DNA of 64,000 nt from Bacteroidetes bacterium UBA7692 (GCA_002482725.1 DLGO01000001.1:7717-71716); one strand, 5' to 3'. Positions 8,154 through 17,094 are shown, counted from the first letter of the stretch. The notes: generated by a model from the sequence alone, not told the origin. A program made the numbers and translations.

Positions 8154-9185
8154 CTAGTATAGGTTTACCTCTGGTTCTATGGTTATGTTGAATTTTTCGC
8201 GCACGCTTTGCTGTATGGCCAAAGCAAGGTTGTATATCTCTTTGCCCGATGCGCCGCCATAGTTTACCAGCACCAATGCCTGTGAGGCATGTGAGCCTGT
8301 ATTGCCTACGCGCTTGCCTTTCCAGCCACATTGTTCTATCAGCCAGCCCGCGGGCACTTTGGTTTCAGTATCATTGGCAATGTAGCCTGGCATTAATGGA
8401 TAGTATGCCTTTGTGTCTTGATACTGTTTTGTCGGTATCACAGGATTCTTGAAGAAGCTCCCTGCATTGCCCAATACTTTAGGGTCCGGCAATTTAGAAG
8501 AGCGTATCCGTATCACTGCATCGCTTATGGCTTTCAGCGTGGGTTCAAATACCTTCATCTCTGCCAGTTGGGCTTCTATGTCGCCATAGCTCCTGTTGAA
8601 GTTATAATGCGGGTTCAGGTTCAGATCGTGTAGTCTGAATGTAACACTGGTTATCACATACTTATTCTTCAGCTCTCGCTTGAATACGCTCTCCCTGTAT
8701 CCGAAATGGCACTCTTCTTTGGCAAAGGTCCTGATATGGCCTGTCTTGATATCCATAGCCTCCAGCGACAGGAATACATCTTTTATTTCTACGCCATAGG
8801 CGCCTATGTTCTGCATGGGTGCGGCACCCACACAGCCGGGTATCAGCGACAGGTTTTCTATGCCGCCATAATTCTTGGCTATGCAGTATAGCACAAACTC
8901 GTGCCAGTTTTCACCGGCATTGGCTTTCACATCTACATGGTGGTGCAGCCTGTTTACTACTTCTATTCCCTTTATGGCGTTGCGCAATACCAACCCCTCA
9001 AAGTCTTTTGTAAAAAGCATATTGCTGCCTCCGCCCAGTATCAGGATGTTTTCTGCAAGCAGTCCGTGCTTTACCAGCAATTCCTGTAGTTGTTGCACAT
9101 CTGTTGCTTCGGCAAAGCTGCTTGCCCGTGCCTGCAGCCCGAAGGTGTTATATGGCTGTAGTTCCTTATTCTGCTGAATATCCAT
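8154..9185 (-). CDS. murB: UDP-N-acetylmuramate dehydrogenase
   Basis: A 343-residue FAD enzyme that reduces UDP-GlcNAc-enolpyruvate to UDP-MurNAc with NADPH in the cytoplasm, the second committed step of peptidoglycan synthesis. Visible features: N-terminal YNTFGLQARA, FAD-binding ILGGGSNMLF, GAAPMQNIGAYGVE, YRESVFK, the proton-donor Ser in GSFFKNP and the Glu in TIEPEVNLY at the C terminus. The YRESVFK loop and length place it in type I (E. coli-like). Gaps to porX and lpxK are 23 and 10 bases. Confidence 0.97.
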   Translation of the reverse strand: MDIQQNKELQPYNTFGLQARASSFAEATDVQQLQELLVKHGLLAENILILGGGSNMLFTKDFEGLVLRNAIKGIEVVNRLHHHVDVKANAGENWHEFVLYCIAKNYGGIENLSLIPGCVGAAPMQNIGAYGVEIKDVFLSLEAMDIKTGHIRTFAKEECHFGYRESVFKRELKNKYVITSVTFRLHDLNLNPHYNFNRSYGDIEAQLAEMKVFEPTLKAISDAVIRIRSSKLPDPKVLGNAGSFFKNPVIPTKQYQDTKAYYPLMPGYIANDTETKVPAGWLIEQCGWKGKRVGNTGSHASQALVLVNYGGASGKEIYNLALAIQQSVREKFNITIEPEVNLY

Positions 9186-9208
9186 TGGCCCTTATTCTTC
9201 CGTTCTGC

Positions 9209-10765
9209 TTATTTCTTGCTCAGTTTTACTACCGGCACTATCATCTCTTCCAGCGATATACCTCCATGTTGAAAGGTATTCCTGAAAAAGCTTACAAAGT
9301 GATTGTAGTTGTTCGGGTATATCAGGAATTTATCTTCCTTGGCAAATATGTAAGAAGAGGTCAATGAAGTCTTAGGCAGCATGATCTCTTCAGGATTTTT
9401 TACCGCATACACATCCTTCTCCTCAAAGTTCAGGTTCCTGCCTGTTTTGTAGCGGATGTTGCTGGTAGTTTGCCTGTCACCTATGCACTTGCTCGGGTCT
9501 TGTACGCGCACGGTGCCGTGGTCGGTCGTTATCAGCAGGTTAATATCTTTTTCTGCCAGTTTTTTCAGTGCGTTGTGCAGCGGGGAGTGCTCAAACCAGC
9601 TGGCTGCTATGGAGCGGTATGCCGCTTCGTCGCTTGCCAGTTCTTTCAGCACCTCCATTTCTGTGCGGGCGTGGCTCAGCATATCTACAAAGTTGTAGAC
9701 TATGGCTGTTAGCTTATTGTTCAGGCTGTTCAGTATGTTGTTTTCCAGGGCCTCCGCATCGCGGTGGTTGGTTATTTTTATGTATTGGTGCTTTATGCTG
9801 TCGCGGAAGTTCCTGCCCAGTAGGTCGGTAAGAAATTCGCCCTCGTGCATGTTCTTCCCTTCCTCATCATCATCATATATCCATTTGTCGTTGAATTTCT
9901 TTTGGATCTCCAATGGCATCATACCGGCAAATATGGCATTGCGCGAGTATTGGGTTACCGTCGGCAAAATGGCATAAAAAGTTTCCTCCTCGTCTATCCT
10001 GAAAAGGTTGGACACCATGCCTTGAATCGCTTTCCACTGGTCGTAGCGTAGGTTATCTATCAATAGCAAAACTGTCGGCTTGTCCTGTTTCAGCAGGTCA
10101 AACAACTTTGTTTTCAATAGTGTATGGCTCATAACCGGAGCATCAGGTCCCGGCTCTTTTTTCAACCAGTCTTTGTAGTTCTTTATGATGAACTTGTTAA
10201 ACTCCCTGTTGGCTTCCTGCTTTTGGGCATCAAACACGGTTTTCATCTGCTCCGCATTAGATGCGTCCAGTTCCATCTCCCAGTATACCAGCTTTTTGTA
10301 CAGCTCTGCCCAGTCTTTGTAGTCCAGCCTGTCCTGCATGCGCATAAATAGGCTCTGGAACTCTTTCTGGTAGTTCGACGATGTTTTTTCTGTTACCAGC
10401 CTGTCATTGTCTATTATCTTTTTCAGGGTAGATAGCAGCTGCTGAGGCTTTACCGGTTTTATCAGGTAGTCCGATATCTGTGAGCCTATGGCATCTTCCA
10501 TCAGGTTCTCCTCCTCGTTCTTAGTTATCATTACGCAAGGCAGACGGCTGTTCTTCTCCTTTATGCGCATCAGCGTTTCCAGTCCGGTCAGCCCGGGCAT
10601 GCTTTCGTCCAGGAACACCACATCTATTTGTTCGGTATCTACCTTGTCTATGGCATCCTTACCATTGGTTACAGGTATTACGTTGTAGCCTTTGTCTTTC
10701 AGGTATAGTATCAGTGGCTTCAAAAGATCTATCTCATCATCTGCCCATAGGATATTTATGCTCAT
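9209..10765 (-). CDS. porX: PorX: receiver + PglZ-domain regulator of the type IX secretion system
   Basis: A 518-residue protein with an N-terminal receiver domain (acid pair near D9/D10, phosphoacceptor D53 in DVVFLDESMPG, Lys in YLIKPVKP), a helical middle, and a C-terminal PglZ domain of the alkaline phosphatase superfamily (LLIDNLRYDQ, ITTDHGTV as metal-site stretches). This architecture is PorX, the response regulator paired with PorY that controls T9SS gene expression in Bacteroidota and hydrolyses oligonucleotides. No DNA-binding domain is seen, as expected. It is first in the unit porX-murB-lpxK-pnp-porin. No histidine kinase is in the window. Confidence 0.93.
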   Translation of the reverse strand: MSINILWADDEIDLLKPLILYLKDKGYNVIPVTNGKDAIDKVDTEQIDVVFLDESMPGLTGLETLMRIKEKNSRLPCVMITKNEEENLMEDAIGSQISDYLIKPVKPQQLLSTLKKIIDNDRLVTEKTSSNYQKEFQSLFMRMQDRLDYKDWAELYKKLVYWEMELDASNAEQMKTVFDAQKQEANREFNKFIIKNYKDWLKKEPGPDAPVMSHTLLKTKLFDLLKQDKPTVLLLIDNLRYDQWKAIQGMVSNLFRIDEEETFYAILPTVTQYSRNAIFAGMMPLEIQKKFNDKWIYDDDEEGKNMHEGEFLTDLLGRNFRDSIKHQYIKITNHRDAEALENNILNSLNNKLTAIVYNFVDMLSHARTEMEVLKELASDEAAYRSIAASWFEHSPLHNALKKLAEKDINLLITTDHGTVRVQDPSKCIGDRQTTSNIRYKTGRNLNFEEKDVYAVKNPEEIMLPKTSLTSSYIFAKEDKFLIYPNNYNHFVSFFRNTFQHGGISLEEMIVPVVKLSKK

Positions 10766-10904
10766 TGCTTGTTTTTTAGCTGTTAAGTTTCGGTACTGCT
10801 AATAAGGTAAAATAGAAGCAAATATTGTCTGCTGTTAACAAATACTTACTAAGACCTTCGCGGTAGTGTAGTCTTAATCTGTTCACCAAACGGGCCAGTA
10901 GCCT

Positions 10905-12032
10905 TTAACCTATTGCCTCATCCAGGTTTGGCATGCCAAACCTGTTCAGTGTGTTTATATGCGAGCGCACCGCCTGTAAAAAGGTTTTGTTCTCCATATA
11001 CGGCACTCCGTATTCCGCTGCCGTTGCCTTTACTATTTCCGATATGGCAGGGTAGTGTACGTGGCATATTTTAGGGAACAGGTGATGCTCTACCTGATAG
11101 TTAAGCCCGCCTACATACCAGGTTACAAACTGATCGTCTTTAGAGAAGTTGACCGTTGTATTCATTTGGTGCACCGCCCAGCTGTTTTCTATATTGCCCG
11201 AAACAGGGCATGGCAGCGGGTGCGTGGTGCCTTCTACAGTGTGCGCCAATTGAAATACTATCGTCAGTACAAATCCGGCAATCATGTGCATGAGCATAAA
11301 CCCGGCCAGCAAATGCCAGAAAGGCACTCCGAAAACCAGCGTAGGTATTGCCAGCATGGCTATTACATATACTACTTTGCTTACTACTATTTTCAGCAGT
11401 ATTATCCTGCTTTTCTTTTCAGATTCTTTATTTACCCCATTGGCAGTGTATCGTGCAAACTGGAAGAAGTCCTTTGCCAGCACCCAATAGATGGTCAGCA
11501 GGCTGTAGAGAAAAAAGGCATAGTAGCTTTGGTACCTGTGCACCGGCTTTACTTCGTTGTGCGGCGACATCCTGAGTGCCAGTTTGTCTGCTATATCCTC
11601 GTCCATGCCCACTACATTGGTATATGTATGGTGCAGCAGGTTGTGCTGTAGCTTCCAGTTAAATACCGATCCGCCCACCAGGTTCAGGGTGTGGCCCATC
11701 CAGTAGTTTACACTTTGGCTGGTAGAGTATGCTCCGTGGTTGGCATCATGCATTATGCTCATGCCTATTCCTGCCAGGCAAAAGCCCATGATGCTCCAAA
11801 GAGCAAGGCTTATGGGTAATGAGGGCTTGAAAATAAGGATAAGGATAAAGGGAATAAGGTAGCCTGATAGCAACACTATTGTTTTTGCAATCATAGTGCT
11901 GTTCGCATGTCGCGAAATGCCATTTGCGGTAAAATATTCGTTTACCCTTTCTTTCAGTGTGTCGAAAAATAAAGTCTGACCCTTATTTACGAAACGGATT
12001 TGTTTTTTTACTTCCATTAATAAGTCGCGCAT
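10905..12032 (-). CDS. membrane fatty acid (acyl-CoA/acyl-lipid) desaturase
   Basis: A 375-residue di-iron membrane desaturase. The three histidine boxes are visible: HDANHG, HNLLHH and QVEHHLFPKICHVHY. The Gln-starting third box (QxxHH) is typical of front-end or linoleoyl-CoA/delta-6-like desaturases, though there is no fused cytochrome b5 domain here. Four or more hydrophobic segments flank the boxes. It inserts a double bond into membrane acyl chains, probably to adjust fluidity. A second possible start is the Met at residue 6 (12017). The gene is isolated: an operon starts 139 bases downstream and a long gene-free tract lies upstream. Confidence 0.93.
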   Translation of the reverse strand: MRDLLMEVKKQIRFVNKGQTLFFDTLKERVNEYFTANGISRHANSTMIAKTIVLLSGYLIPFILILIFKPSLPISLALWSIMGFCLAGIGMSIMHDANHGAYSTSQSVNYWMGHTLNLVGGSVFNWKLQHNLLHHTYTNVVGMDEDIADKLALRMSPHNEVKPVHRYQSYYAFFLYSLLTIYWVLAKDFFQFARYTANGVNKESEKKSRIILLKIVVSKVVYVIAMLAIPTLVFGVPFWHLLAGFMLMHMIAGFVLTIVFQLAHTVEGTTHPLPCPVSGNIENSWAVHQMNTTVNFSKDDQFVTWYVGGLNYQVEHHLFPKICHVHYPAISEIVKATAAEYGVPYMENKTFLQAVRSHINTLNRFGMPNLDEAIG

Positions 12033-12130
12033 TTCGGTTGGCGCGTGCTCTAAACGTGAATATAGCTATTATAATATGCGTTCTGATCAAAATGTCGATT
12101 CTATGCTCATTTATTAACCTTTGCTTTATA

Positions 12131-12902
12131 TCGCTGAGGGTAAAAATTGATGGTGTTTTCTGATGGTAGCTTTATGGGTGTGCTGGGGGTAAATTGATGG
12201 TGTTAAATGAGGGTATTTCTTGAGGGTAAATGATGGGGTGATTTTGGTTTGTGCTGAGGGTATTTTTATTGTTCATTTATTGCTTCCAGGTGTATCTGTT
12301 TAGGGCAGCTTTTGTCTTTAGAAAATTACTTTTTTTTGTCCGTTTTTTATCCCGGTAATATTCTTCTTAATAAATTGATTATCAGTATATCACTATGCTT
12401 TTTGGTCTTTTAGAAGATTATGCATTTTGGGTGATTTCTGTTTATCTCCAAATGCTTTTTTTGTCCGCTTGTCAAAGAAGGTGTCGCTGAGGGGGTAAAA
12501 TTGACTTGGAGAGATGTTTTCTGAGGGTTTGTTTATTGTCCATTTATTGATTTCTGGCTTACCTGTTTAGTGCAACTTTTGTCTTTAGTCATTTACTTTT
12601 TTTTGTCCAATTTTTGTCCCGTTAATGCTCTTGTAAAATAATTGATTATCAGTATATTAATATGCTTTATTGTCTTTTAGAAGAATACACATTTTGGGTG
12701 ATTTCTGTTTACTTGCCAATGCCTTTTTTTGTCCGCTTATCAAAGAGGGTAACGCTGAGGGTAAAATTTGACTTGTAGAGCTTGTTTTCTGAGGGTGTTT
12801 TTTAAGTGTGGCATTGAGGGTCTTTTATGTCTGTAAATAATAGTTTTGCTGAGGGTAAAATAGCATGCTGCAAAGAGGGGAAACCTGAGGGTAAAATCAT
12901 GC
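12131..12902. repeat. dispersed short motif (GC)TGAGGGTAAAA(T), about 12 copies
   Basis: Copies or near-copies begin at about 12133, 12182, 12208, 12221, 12253, 12486, 12521, 12754, 12789, 12815, 12848 and 12885. The fullest form is CGCTGAGGGTAAAATT. All are in the same orientation, and three are preceded by CAAAGARGG. The spacing is irregular except for the 267-base pair, so this is neither a CRISPR array nor a simple microsatellite. Confidence 0.75.
12250..12790. repeat. diverged tandem duplication, period 267 bases, about two copies
   Basis: The block starting near 12250 recurs at an offset of 267 bases near 12517. Shared landmarks are GTTCATTTATTG/GTCCATTTATTG (12271/12538), TTTTGTCTTTAG, ATTGATTATCAGTATAT, ATTTTGGGTGATTTCTGTTTA, TTTTTTGTCCGCTT and CGCTGAGGG(GG)TAAAATT (12486/12753). 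By eye roughly four in five positions agree, so the copies are old. A third partial copy may start at about 12784, and the related block at 12131-12170 may be a partial copy at the 5' side. Confidence 0.8.
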
Positions 12903-13212
12903 TTTTTATTATACGCTAAATACACTTTCATTCCTCAATTTTTGATTTTTATCAAAATCGTCACAGTCTTTTATCCTGCCTGTTTTATGTAAAGAACGAT
13001 TTAGGCAGCCTTGTATATTTTAGAATCAAAAAACCTGCCAAAGTATACTTCCTACATTGCAAAATTTGAAGAACTGACAGATTGCCATATGCGTGGGTAA
13101 CAGGTTTTTACAAAACGCAAAATCTTTGCACTTTCCTTAAGATATGGTAAGAAGATCTGTCAGTAACGTTAAAAGTTTTTTTATTTCCATGATAAATTTC
13201 AACTTACAGCGC

Positions 13213-13719
13213 ATGAAACAACAGATACTCCTTCTTTTTATTCTTCCGGCATTAATGTTCATCAGTGGTTGCGATAGGAAATCCTGCGACGACGCCCAGT
13301 GCAATTACCGTCAGCAATGTATCAGTGGCCAGTGCTACTGCAACAATGGATATGAAGGTAGTGCCTGCGAAACCGAGGCATACAAGAAATATGTCCGATC
13401 TTATCTCGTTTACGAAAACTGTGCACAGTCCACGCCAACAGTAGGCCAGTATTCCTCTACTATATACAACGACCCTTCGTATATCAATAAAATTGTGATT
13501 ACTAACTTTTTAGGGCAGGGGTTTTCTGTTGATGCTTACATCACTACCGATGGAAACAATAAAGGAAATGCAATTGCAATACAAAACCAGAACTTAGGTG
13601 GTTTCATAGTAGAAGGATACGGCACATTTGATGAGTACAACAAACGCCTTACCATGAATGTAAACTACACCTACAACTTCGAAAGCAAAAGCTGCACGCA
13701 CACATTCTATCCAAACTAA
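13213..13719 (+). CDS. lipoprotein with one EGF-like domain
   Basis: The start at 13213 gives a 168-residue protein with a clean lipoprotein signal (MKQQILLLFILPALMFISGC); an upstream in-frame start at 13144 would bury this signal and is not preferred. Directly after the lipidated Cys is a Cys-rich EGF-like module (CNYRQQCISGQCYCNNGYEGSACE, shown here only by key spacing C-x5-C-x4-C-x-C-x8-C). The C-terminal 110 residues contain beta-strands with NKIVITNFLGQGFSV and a terminal Cys, and resemble unnamed Bacteroidota lipoproteins with similar folds. It is probably an outer-membrane surface or periplasmic lipoprotein of unknown role. Confidence 0.8.
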   Translation: MKQQILLLFILPALMFISGCDRKSCDDAQCNYRQQCISGQCYCNNGYEGSACETEAYKKYVRSYLVYENCAQSTPTVGQYSSTIYNDPSYINKIVITNFLGQGFSVDAYITTDGNNKGNAIAIQNQNLGGFIVEGYGTFDEYNKRLTMNVNYTYNFESKSCTHTFYPN

Positions 13720-13745
13720 TCGGAGAAGCAGGACGGCCGGATGGT

Positions 13746-14027
13746 CTAGTCCAGGTTTACGTCTATTACACTTTCTACAGGGATAAATACGCCCCCTTTC
13801 AGTATTACGTAGCGCTCGGTATATGCCCATACCGTTGTTTCTACTTGGCGCTGGCCTTCGGTAGTGGCAAAAAATATCTTCACTTTATTATGATACCCAT
13901 TGCCCAACAGCATAGCGCGGTACAATTTCTTGTCATTGTTTTTTCGTTGGTCTATGGTTAGGTTATTGCGCTCACTTGCGAAAGAACACGCAGGGATTAA
14001 CTCTTTGTCTATGCTTAGTGCTGACAT
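13746..14027 (-). CDS. conserved hypothetical cytoplasmic protein, about 93 residues
   Basis: The start at 14027 (MSALSIDKELIP) is preferred over a Met two codons earlier. The protein has the core KLYRAMLLGNGYHNKVKIFFATTEGQRQVETTVWAYTERYVILKGGVFIPVESVIDV, described here by its ends because it is a continuous beta-rich stretch. It has no signal or membrane segment. The style resembles short, widely kept Bacteroidota proteins of unknown function, but no named family is claimed. It is divergent from the trans-sulfuration gene and converges on the EGF-like lipoprotein gene. Confidence 0.65.
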   Translation of the reverse strand: MSALSIDKELIPACSFASERNNLTIDQRKNNDKKLYRAMLLGNGYHNKVKIFFATTEGQRQVETTVWAYTERYVILKGGVFIPVESVIDVNLD

Positions 14028-14151
14028 TATCATAATTAGTATTTTCGTCTAGTTCATTAACATTTACGCACCTATACTGCAAAAGTTACACAATAGCCGC
14101 AGCACTGTAATAGAATTTTAGTTTCATTTGACCTCAGAAAAACAGACAGTT

Positions 14152-15291
14152 ATGAAATTTGGCACCAAGGCTATACATGCAGGCGCAGAACCGGACCCAA
14201 GCACCGGCGCTATAATGACTCCCATATACCAGACCTCTACTTATGTGCAGGAGGCTCCCGGCAAAAATAAGGGCTACGGATATGCACGTGGCAAAAATCC
14301 GACACGTGCCGCACTCGAAAAAAATATAGCTGCGCTCGAAGACGGCAAGTATTGCCTTTGCTTCAGTTCTGGCATGGGCTCTATGGATGCGGTAATGAAA
14401 ATTTTGCGCCCCGGCGATGAGGTGGTTACGGGCGATGACCTGTATGGTGGTAGCTACCGTATGTTCACACAGATATTTGCAAACTATGGCATCAGGTTTC
14501 ACTTTATAGATATGACCAATGTCGCCAATGTGCGCGCTGCGGTTAATGAAAATACAAAGCTGATATGGGTAGAAACGCCTACAAACCCGACTATGCAGAT
14601 AGTGGATATAGAAGCCTGCGCAGCTATAGCTAAGGAGAAAAATATACTGCTTGCCGTAGACAATACATTCGCCTCCCCTTACCTGCAGAATCCGCTTGCA
14701 CTTGGTGCAGATATAGTCATGCACAGTGTTACCAAATACTTGGGCGGCCATAGCGATGTGGTCATGGGTGCTTTGGTTATGAACGATGATGCGCTGTACA
14801 GCAAAATCTCCTTTATACATAACTCGTGCGGAGCCACACCGGGGCCTATGGACTCATTTCTGGTGATGCGCGGCATCAAAACCCTGCACCTGCGCATGGA
14901 GCGCCATTGTTATAATGGGCGCAAAGTTGCAGAGTTCCTGCGCCACCATCCTGCTCTGGAAAAAGTCTACTGGCCGGGTTTCGAAGACCACCCCAACCAC
15001 GACATAGCAAAGAAACAAATGCGTGACTTTGGTGGTATGATTTCCATAGTGTTAAAGGATAAAAGCATAGAAAACACTTTCCGCATAGCTTCTTCTTTTC
15101 ATGTATTCTCCCTGGCAGAGTCGCTGGGCGGTGTAGAAAGCCTTATCAATCATCCTGCTACCATGACACACGCCTCTATACCAAAAGCAGAGCGCGAGCG
15201 TGTAGGTGTGGTAGACAATTTATTGCGTCTGAGCGTGGGTGTAGAAGATGTAGAAGACCTTATTGAGGATTTAAAACAGGCCTTGGGTTAA
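14152..15291 (+). CDS. trans-sulfuration PLP enzyme (cystathionine gamma-synthase/lyase family)
   Basis: A 379-residue fold-type I PLP enzyme of the Cys/Met metabolism family. Features: TKAIHAG start, YQTSTYVQ, YARGKNPTR, FSSGMGSMDAV, DDLYGGSYRMF, VDNTFASPYLQ, and the PLP lysine in SVTKYLGGHSDVVMG; the C terminus has LAESLGGVESLINHPATMTHAS and LLRLSVGVED. The family covers cystathionine gamma-synthase, beta/gamma-lyases and O-acetylhomoserine sulfhydrylase, which sequence inspection cannot separate well; the length favours gamma-synthase or gamma-lyase. The ATG at 14152 is preferred over an in-frame TTG at 14128 because it matches the family N terminus. Confidence 0.93.
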   Translation: MKFGTKAIHAGAEPDPSTGAIMTPIYQTSTYVQEAPGKNKGYGYARGKNPTRAALEKNIAALEDGKYCLCFSSGMGSMDAVMKILRPGDEVVTGDDLYGGSYRMFTQIFANYGIRFHFIDMTNVANVRAAVNENTKLIWVETPTNPTMQIVDIEACAAIAKEKNILLAVDNTFASPYLQNPLALGADIVMHSVTKYLGGHSDVVMGALVMNDDALYSKISFIHNSCGATPGPMDSFLVMRGIKTLHLRMERHCYNGRKVAEFLRHHPALEKVYWPGFEDHPNHDIAKKQMRDFGGMISIVLKDKSIENTFRIASSFHVFSLAESLGGVESLINHPATMTHASIPKAERERVGVVDNLLRLSVGVEDVEDLIEDLKQALG

Positions 15292-15330
15292 TTTTATATA
15301 CTCAAAAAGCCGATTTTTAGTCACTAACCC

Positions 15331-15338
15331 TATCTTCG
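15331..15338 (+). promoter_or_regulatory. candidate -7 box for the acyl-CoA dehydrogenase gene
   Basis: TATCTTCG, one base from TAnnTTTG, lies 36 bases before the ATG at 15375. No convincing -33 element was seen. Confidence 0.3.
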
Positions 15339-15374
15339 CGCACGTTTCTATCAATAAAATATCAAAATACTTAT

Positions 15375-16514
15375 ATGCTATTTGACCTTACAGAAGAGCA
15401 GTTAATGATTAAGCAGGCAGCTCGCGACTTTGCCCAAAACGAATGTAAACCGGGTGTTGTGGAGCGCGACGATCATCAGTCTTACCCTACAGAACTGGTA
15501 AAAAGAATGGGTGAGCTGGGCTTCCTGGGTATGATGGTAGACCCTAAATACGGCGGTGGCGGTATGGATACCCTTAGCTATGTGTTGGCGCTGGAGGAAA
15601 TTTCTAAAGTAGATAACTCTTGTTCGGTTATCATGAGCGTAAACAACTCGCTTGTTTGCTGGGGCCTTCAGGAGTTCGGCACCGAGGAGCAAAAGCAAAA
15701 ATACCTGACACCACTAGCCAAAGGTGAAATCCTGGGCGCATTTTGCCTGAGTGAGCCGGAGGCCGGTAGCGATGCTACCTCTCAGCAAACTACTGCAAAG
15801 GATATGGGCGACCATTACCTGTTGAACGGTACAAAAAACTGGATAACAAACGGTGGCATGGCTACTGTTTACCTGGTTATAGCGCAGACATATCCAGAGA
15901 AAGGACACAAAGGCATCAACGTATTGATTGTAGAGCGCGACATGCCGGGCTTCGTTATCGGGCGTAAGGAAGATAAGCTGGGTATCCGTTCTTCTGACAC
16001 GCATACGCTTATGTTTACCGATGTAAAGGTTCCTAAGGAAAACCGCATAGGCGAAGATGGCTTTGGCTTCAAATTCGCTATGAAAACACTTAGCGGAGGC
16101 CGTATTGGTATCGCCGCCCAGGCTTTGGGCATAGGTGCCGGTGCTTACGAGCTGGCAGTTGACTATTCTAAGCAGCGCAAGGCTTTCAAAACAGAGATCA
16201 TCAACCACCAGGCTATTGCATTCAAGCTGGCTGATATGGCTACAGATATTGAGGCTGCCCGTTTGCTGGTGTACAAATCTGCTTCCCTGAAAGACGAAGG
16301 CAAAAACTATGACTTGGCAAGCTCTATGGCTAAGCTGTATGCTGCCGAAACTGCTATGAAACACACCGTAGAAGCGGTACAGATACATGGTGGCTACGGA
16401 TTTGTAAAAGAATACCACGTAGAGCGATTGATGCGCGATGCAAAGATCACACAGATATACGAGGGCACCAGCGAGGTACAAAAAATCGTTATCTCCCGTT
16501 CAGTATTGTCATAA
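15375..16514 (+). CDS. acyl-CoA dehydrogenase (short-chain/butyryl-CoA type)
   Basis: A 379-residue FAD enzyme that oxidises acyl-CoA to trans-2-enoyl-CoA and passes electrons to electron-transfer flavoprotein. Signatures: GAFCLSEPEAGSDATS (FAD/substrate site), NGTKNWITNGG, RSSDTHTLMFTDVKVP, GRIGIAAQALGIGAGA, the C-terminal QIHGGYGFVKEYHVERLMRDAKITQIYEGTSEVQ region (catalytic Glu in YEGTSE). The motif placement and length fit the short-chain class. It stands alone between a candidate promoter and a perfect hairpin terminator, so it is probably monocistronic. Confidence 0.96.
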   Translation: MLFDLTEEQLMIKQAARDFAQNECKPGVVERDDHQSYPTELVKRMGELGFLGMMVDPKYGGGGMDTLSYVLALEEISKVDNSCSVIMSVNNSLVCWGLQEFGTEEQKQKYLTPLAKGEILGAFCLSEPEAGSDATSQQTTAKDMGDHYLLNGTKNWITNGGMATVYLVIAQTYPEKGHKGINVLIVERDMPGFVIGRKEDKLGIRSSDTHTLMFTDVKVPKENRIGEDGFGFKFAMKTLSGGRIGIAAQALGIGAGAYELAVDYSKQRKAFKTEIINHQAIAFKLADMATDIEAARLLVYKSASLKDEGKNYDLASSMAKLYAAETAMKHTVEAVQIHGGYGFVKEYHVERLMRDAKITQIYEGTSEVQKIVISRSVLS

Positions 16515-16534
16515 GCTTACAGCTACTTTATATC

Positions 16535-16567
16535 AAAAGGCCCTCCCCGGAGGGCCTTTTGTGTTTT
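16535..16567 (+). terminator. strong intrinsic terminator after the acyl-CoA dehydrogenase gene
   Basis: AAAAGGCCCTCC (16535-16546) and GGAGGGCCTTTT (16549-16560) are perfect complements around a 2-base loop, followed by GTGTTTTT. Confidence 0.92.
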
Positions 16568-16635
16568 TGCCTTGTTAATATTCCCAACTATTAGCGGTTC
16601 AGGATGCTGCAAAACGCCACTGATATAAAAAACGC

Positions 16636-16643
16636 TATTTTTA
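16636..16643 (+). promoter_or_regulatory. candidate -7 box 4 bases before a GTG start
   Basis: TATTTTTA differs from TAnnTTTG only in the last base and ends 4 bases before the GTG at 16648. If used, the mRNA would begin at or next to the start codon. No -33 TTTG is seen. Confidence 0.3.
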
Positions 16644-16647
16644 CACG

Positions 16648-17085
16648 GTGAATAATCAAAATCCTCAGGAACATGCCGGTGAAATGTTCCACGATAGTGC
16701 TCTTAGGAAGACTACTCCCTTTCAGCACTTTTCAGTAGCGCTCATAGCAGGTGTTTTGGGCATGCTTGTAGCTAAGTATTACTTCCGCTCAAATGATGGG
16801 GTGGGTTTTATGGGCTGCTTCGGGCTTATGTTTTATGCATTGTTCAATCCCTGGTTGTTTATGCTGGCCGCCAATTCATTAAAGTATTTCCTCACTTCAC
16901 TGTCGTTGTATGTTTTGCTTACACTGTTCATGTTTGGGGCCATCTACTTTTTTACGGGCGAAAGCATCATGAACAAATGGGACCTGCGCATTATCATCAT
17001 TTCTGCCACTTTCTTTTATTTCGTGGCGTTTGGCATGATGCGCCTTTTAAAACTTATTTTGGATACAGACGACGACAAACTATAG
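16648..17085 (+). CDS. hypothetical four-helix membrane protein
   Basis: A 145-residue protein starting at GTG (16648) or at the ATG at 16684. After a polar N terminus (to about residue 27) there are four hydrophobic segments (about 28-45, 54-73, 80-104 and 112-136) and a short acidic tail DTDDDKL. No catalytic or transport motif was recognised. The stop overlaps the leader of the Fur-family gene, whose ATG lies 9 bases later, so the two are probably cotranscribed. A similar small membrane protein ahead of a Fur gene could relate to metal or stress handling, but that is context only. Confidence 0.7.
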   Translation: MNNQNPQEHAGEMFHDSALRKTTPFQHFSVALIAGVLGMLVAKYYFRSNDGVGFMGCFGLMFYALFNPWLFMLAANSLKYFLTSLSLYVLLTLFMFGAIYFFTGESIMNKWDLRIIIISATFFYFVAFGMMRLLKLILDTDDDKL

Positions 17086-17094
17086 GAGAGCAAT

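Larger units (their letters stand above)
12033..13212. other. 1.2 kb gene-free AT-rich tract with tandem duplication
   Basis: No credible gene is seen between the divergent desaturase and EGF-like lipoprotein genes. The tract is rich in T, holds a 267-base tandem duplication and about a dozen copies of a short GAGGG-containing motif. A 63-codon frame on the minus strand inside the repeats looks accidental. Confidence 0.7.

Noticed and set aside
12131..12902. CRISPR array in the repeat tract
   Set aside because: The short motif has irregular spacing, the 267-base units are too long and diverged, and no cas genes are present.
12740..12931. 63-codon minus-strand gene in the repeats
   Set aside because: It runs through the repeated bases, has no signal, domain or start context and no matching frame in the other copy.
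15714..16481. Long minus-strand frame opposite the acyl-CoA dehydrogenase gene
   Set aside because: It is antisense to a clear conserved enzyme and its translation is low in structure; a by-product of codon bias.
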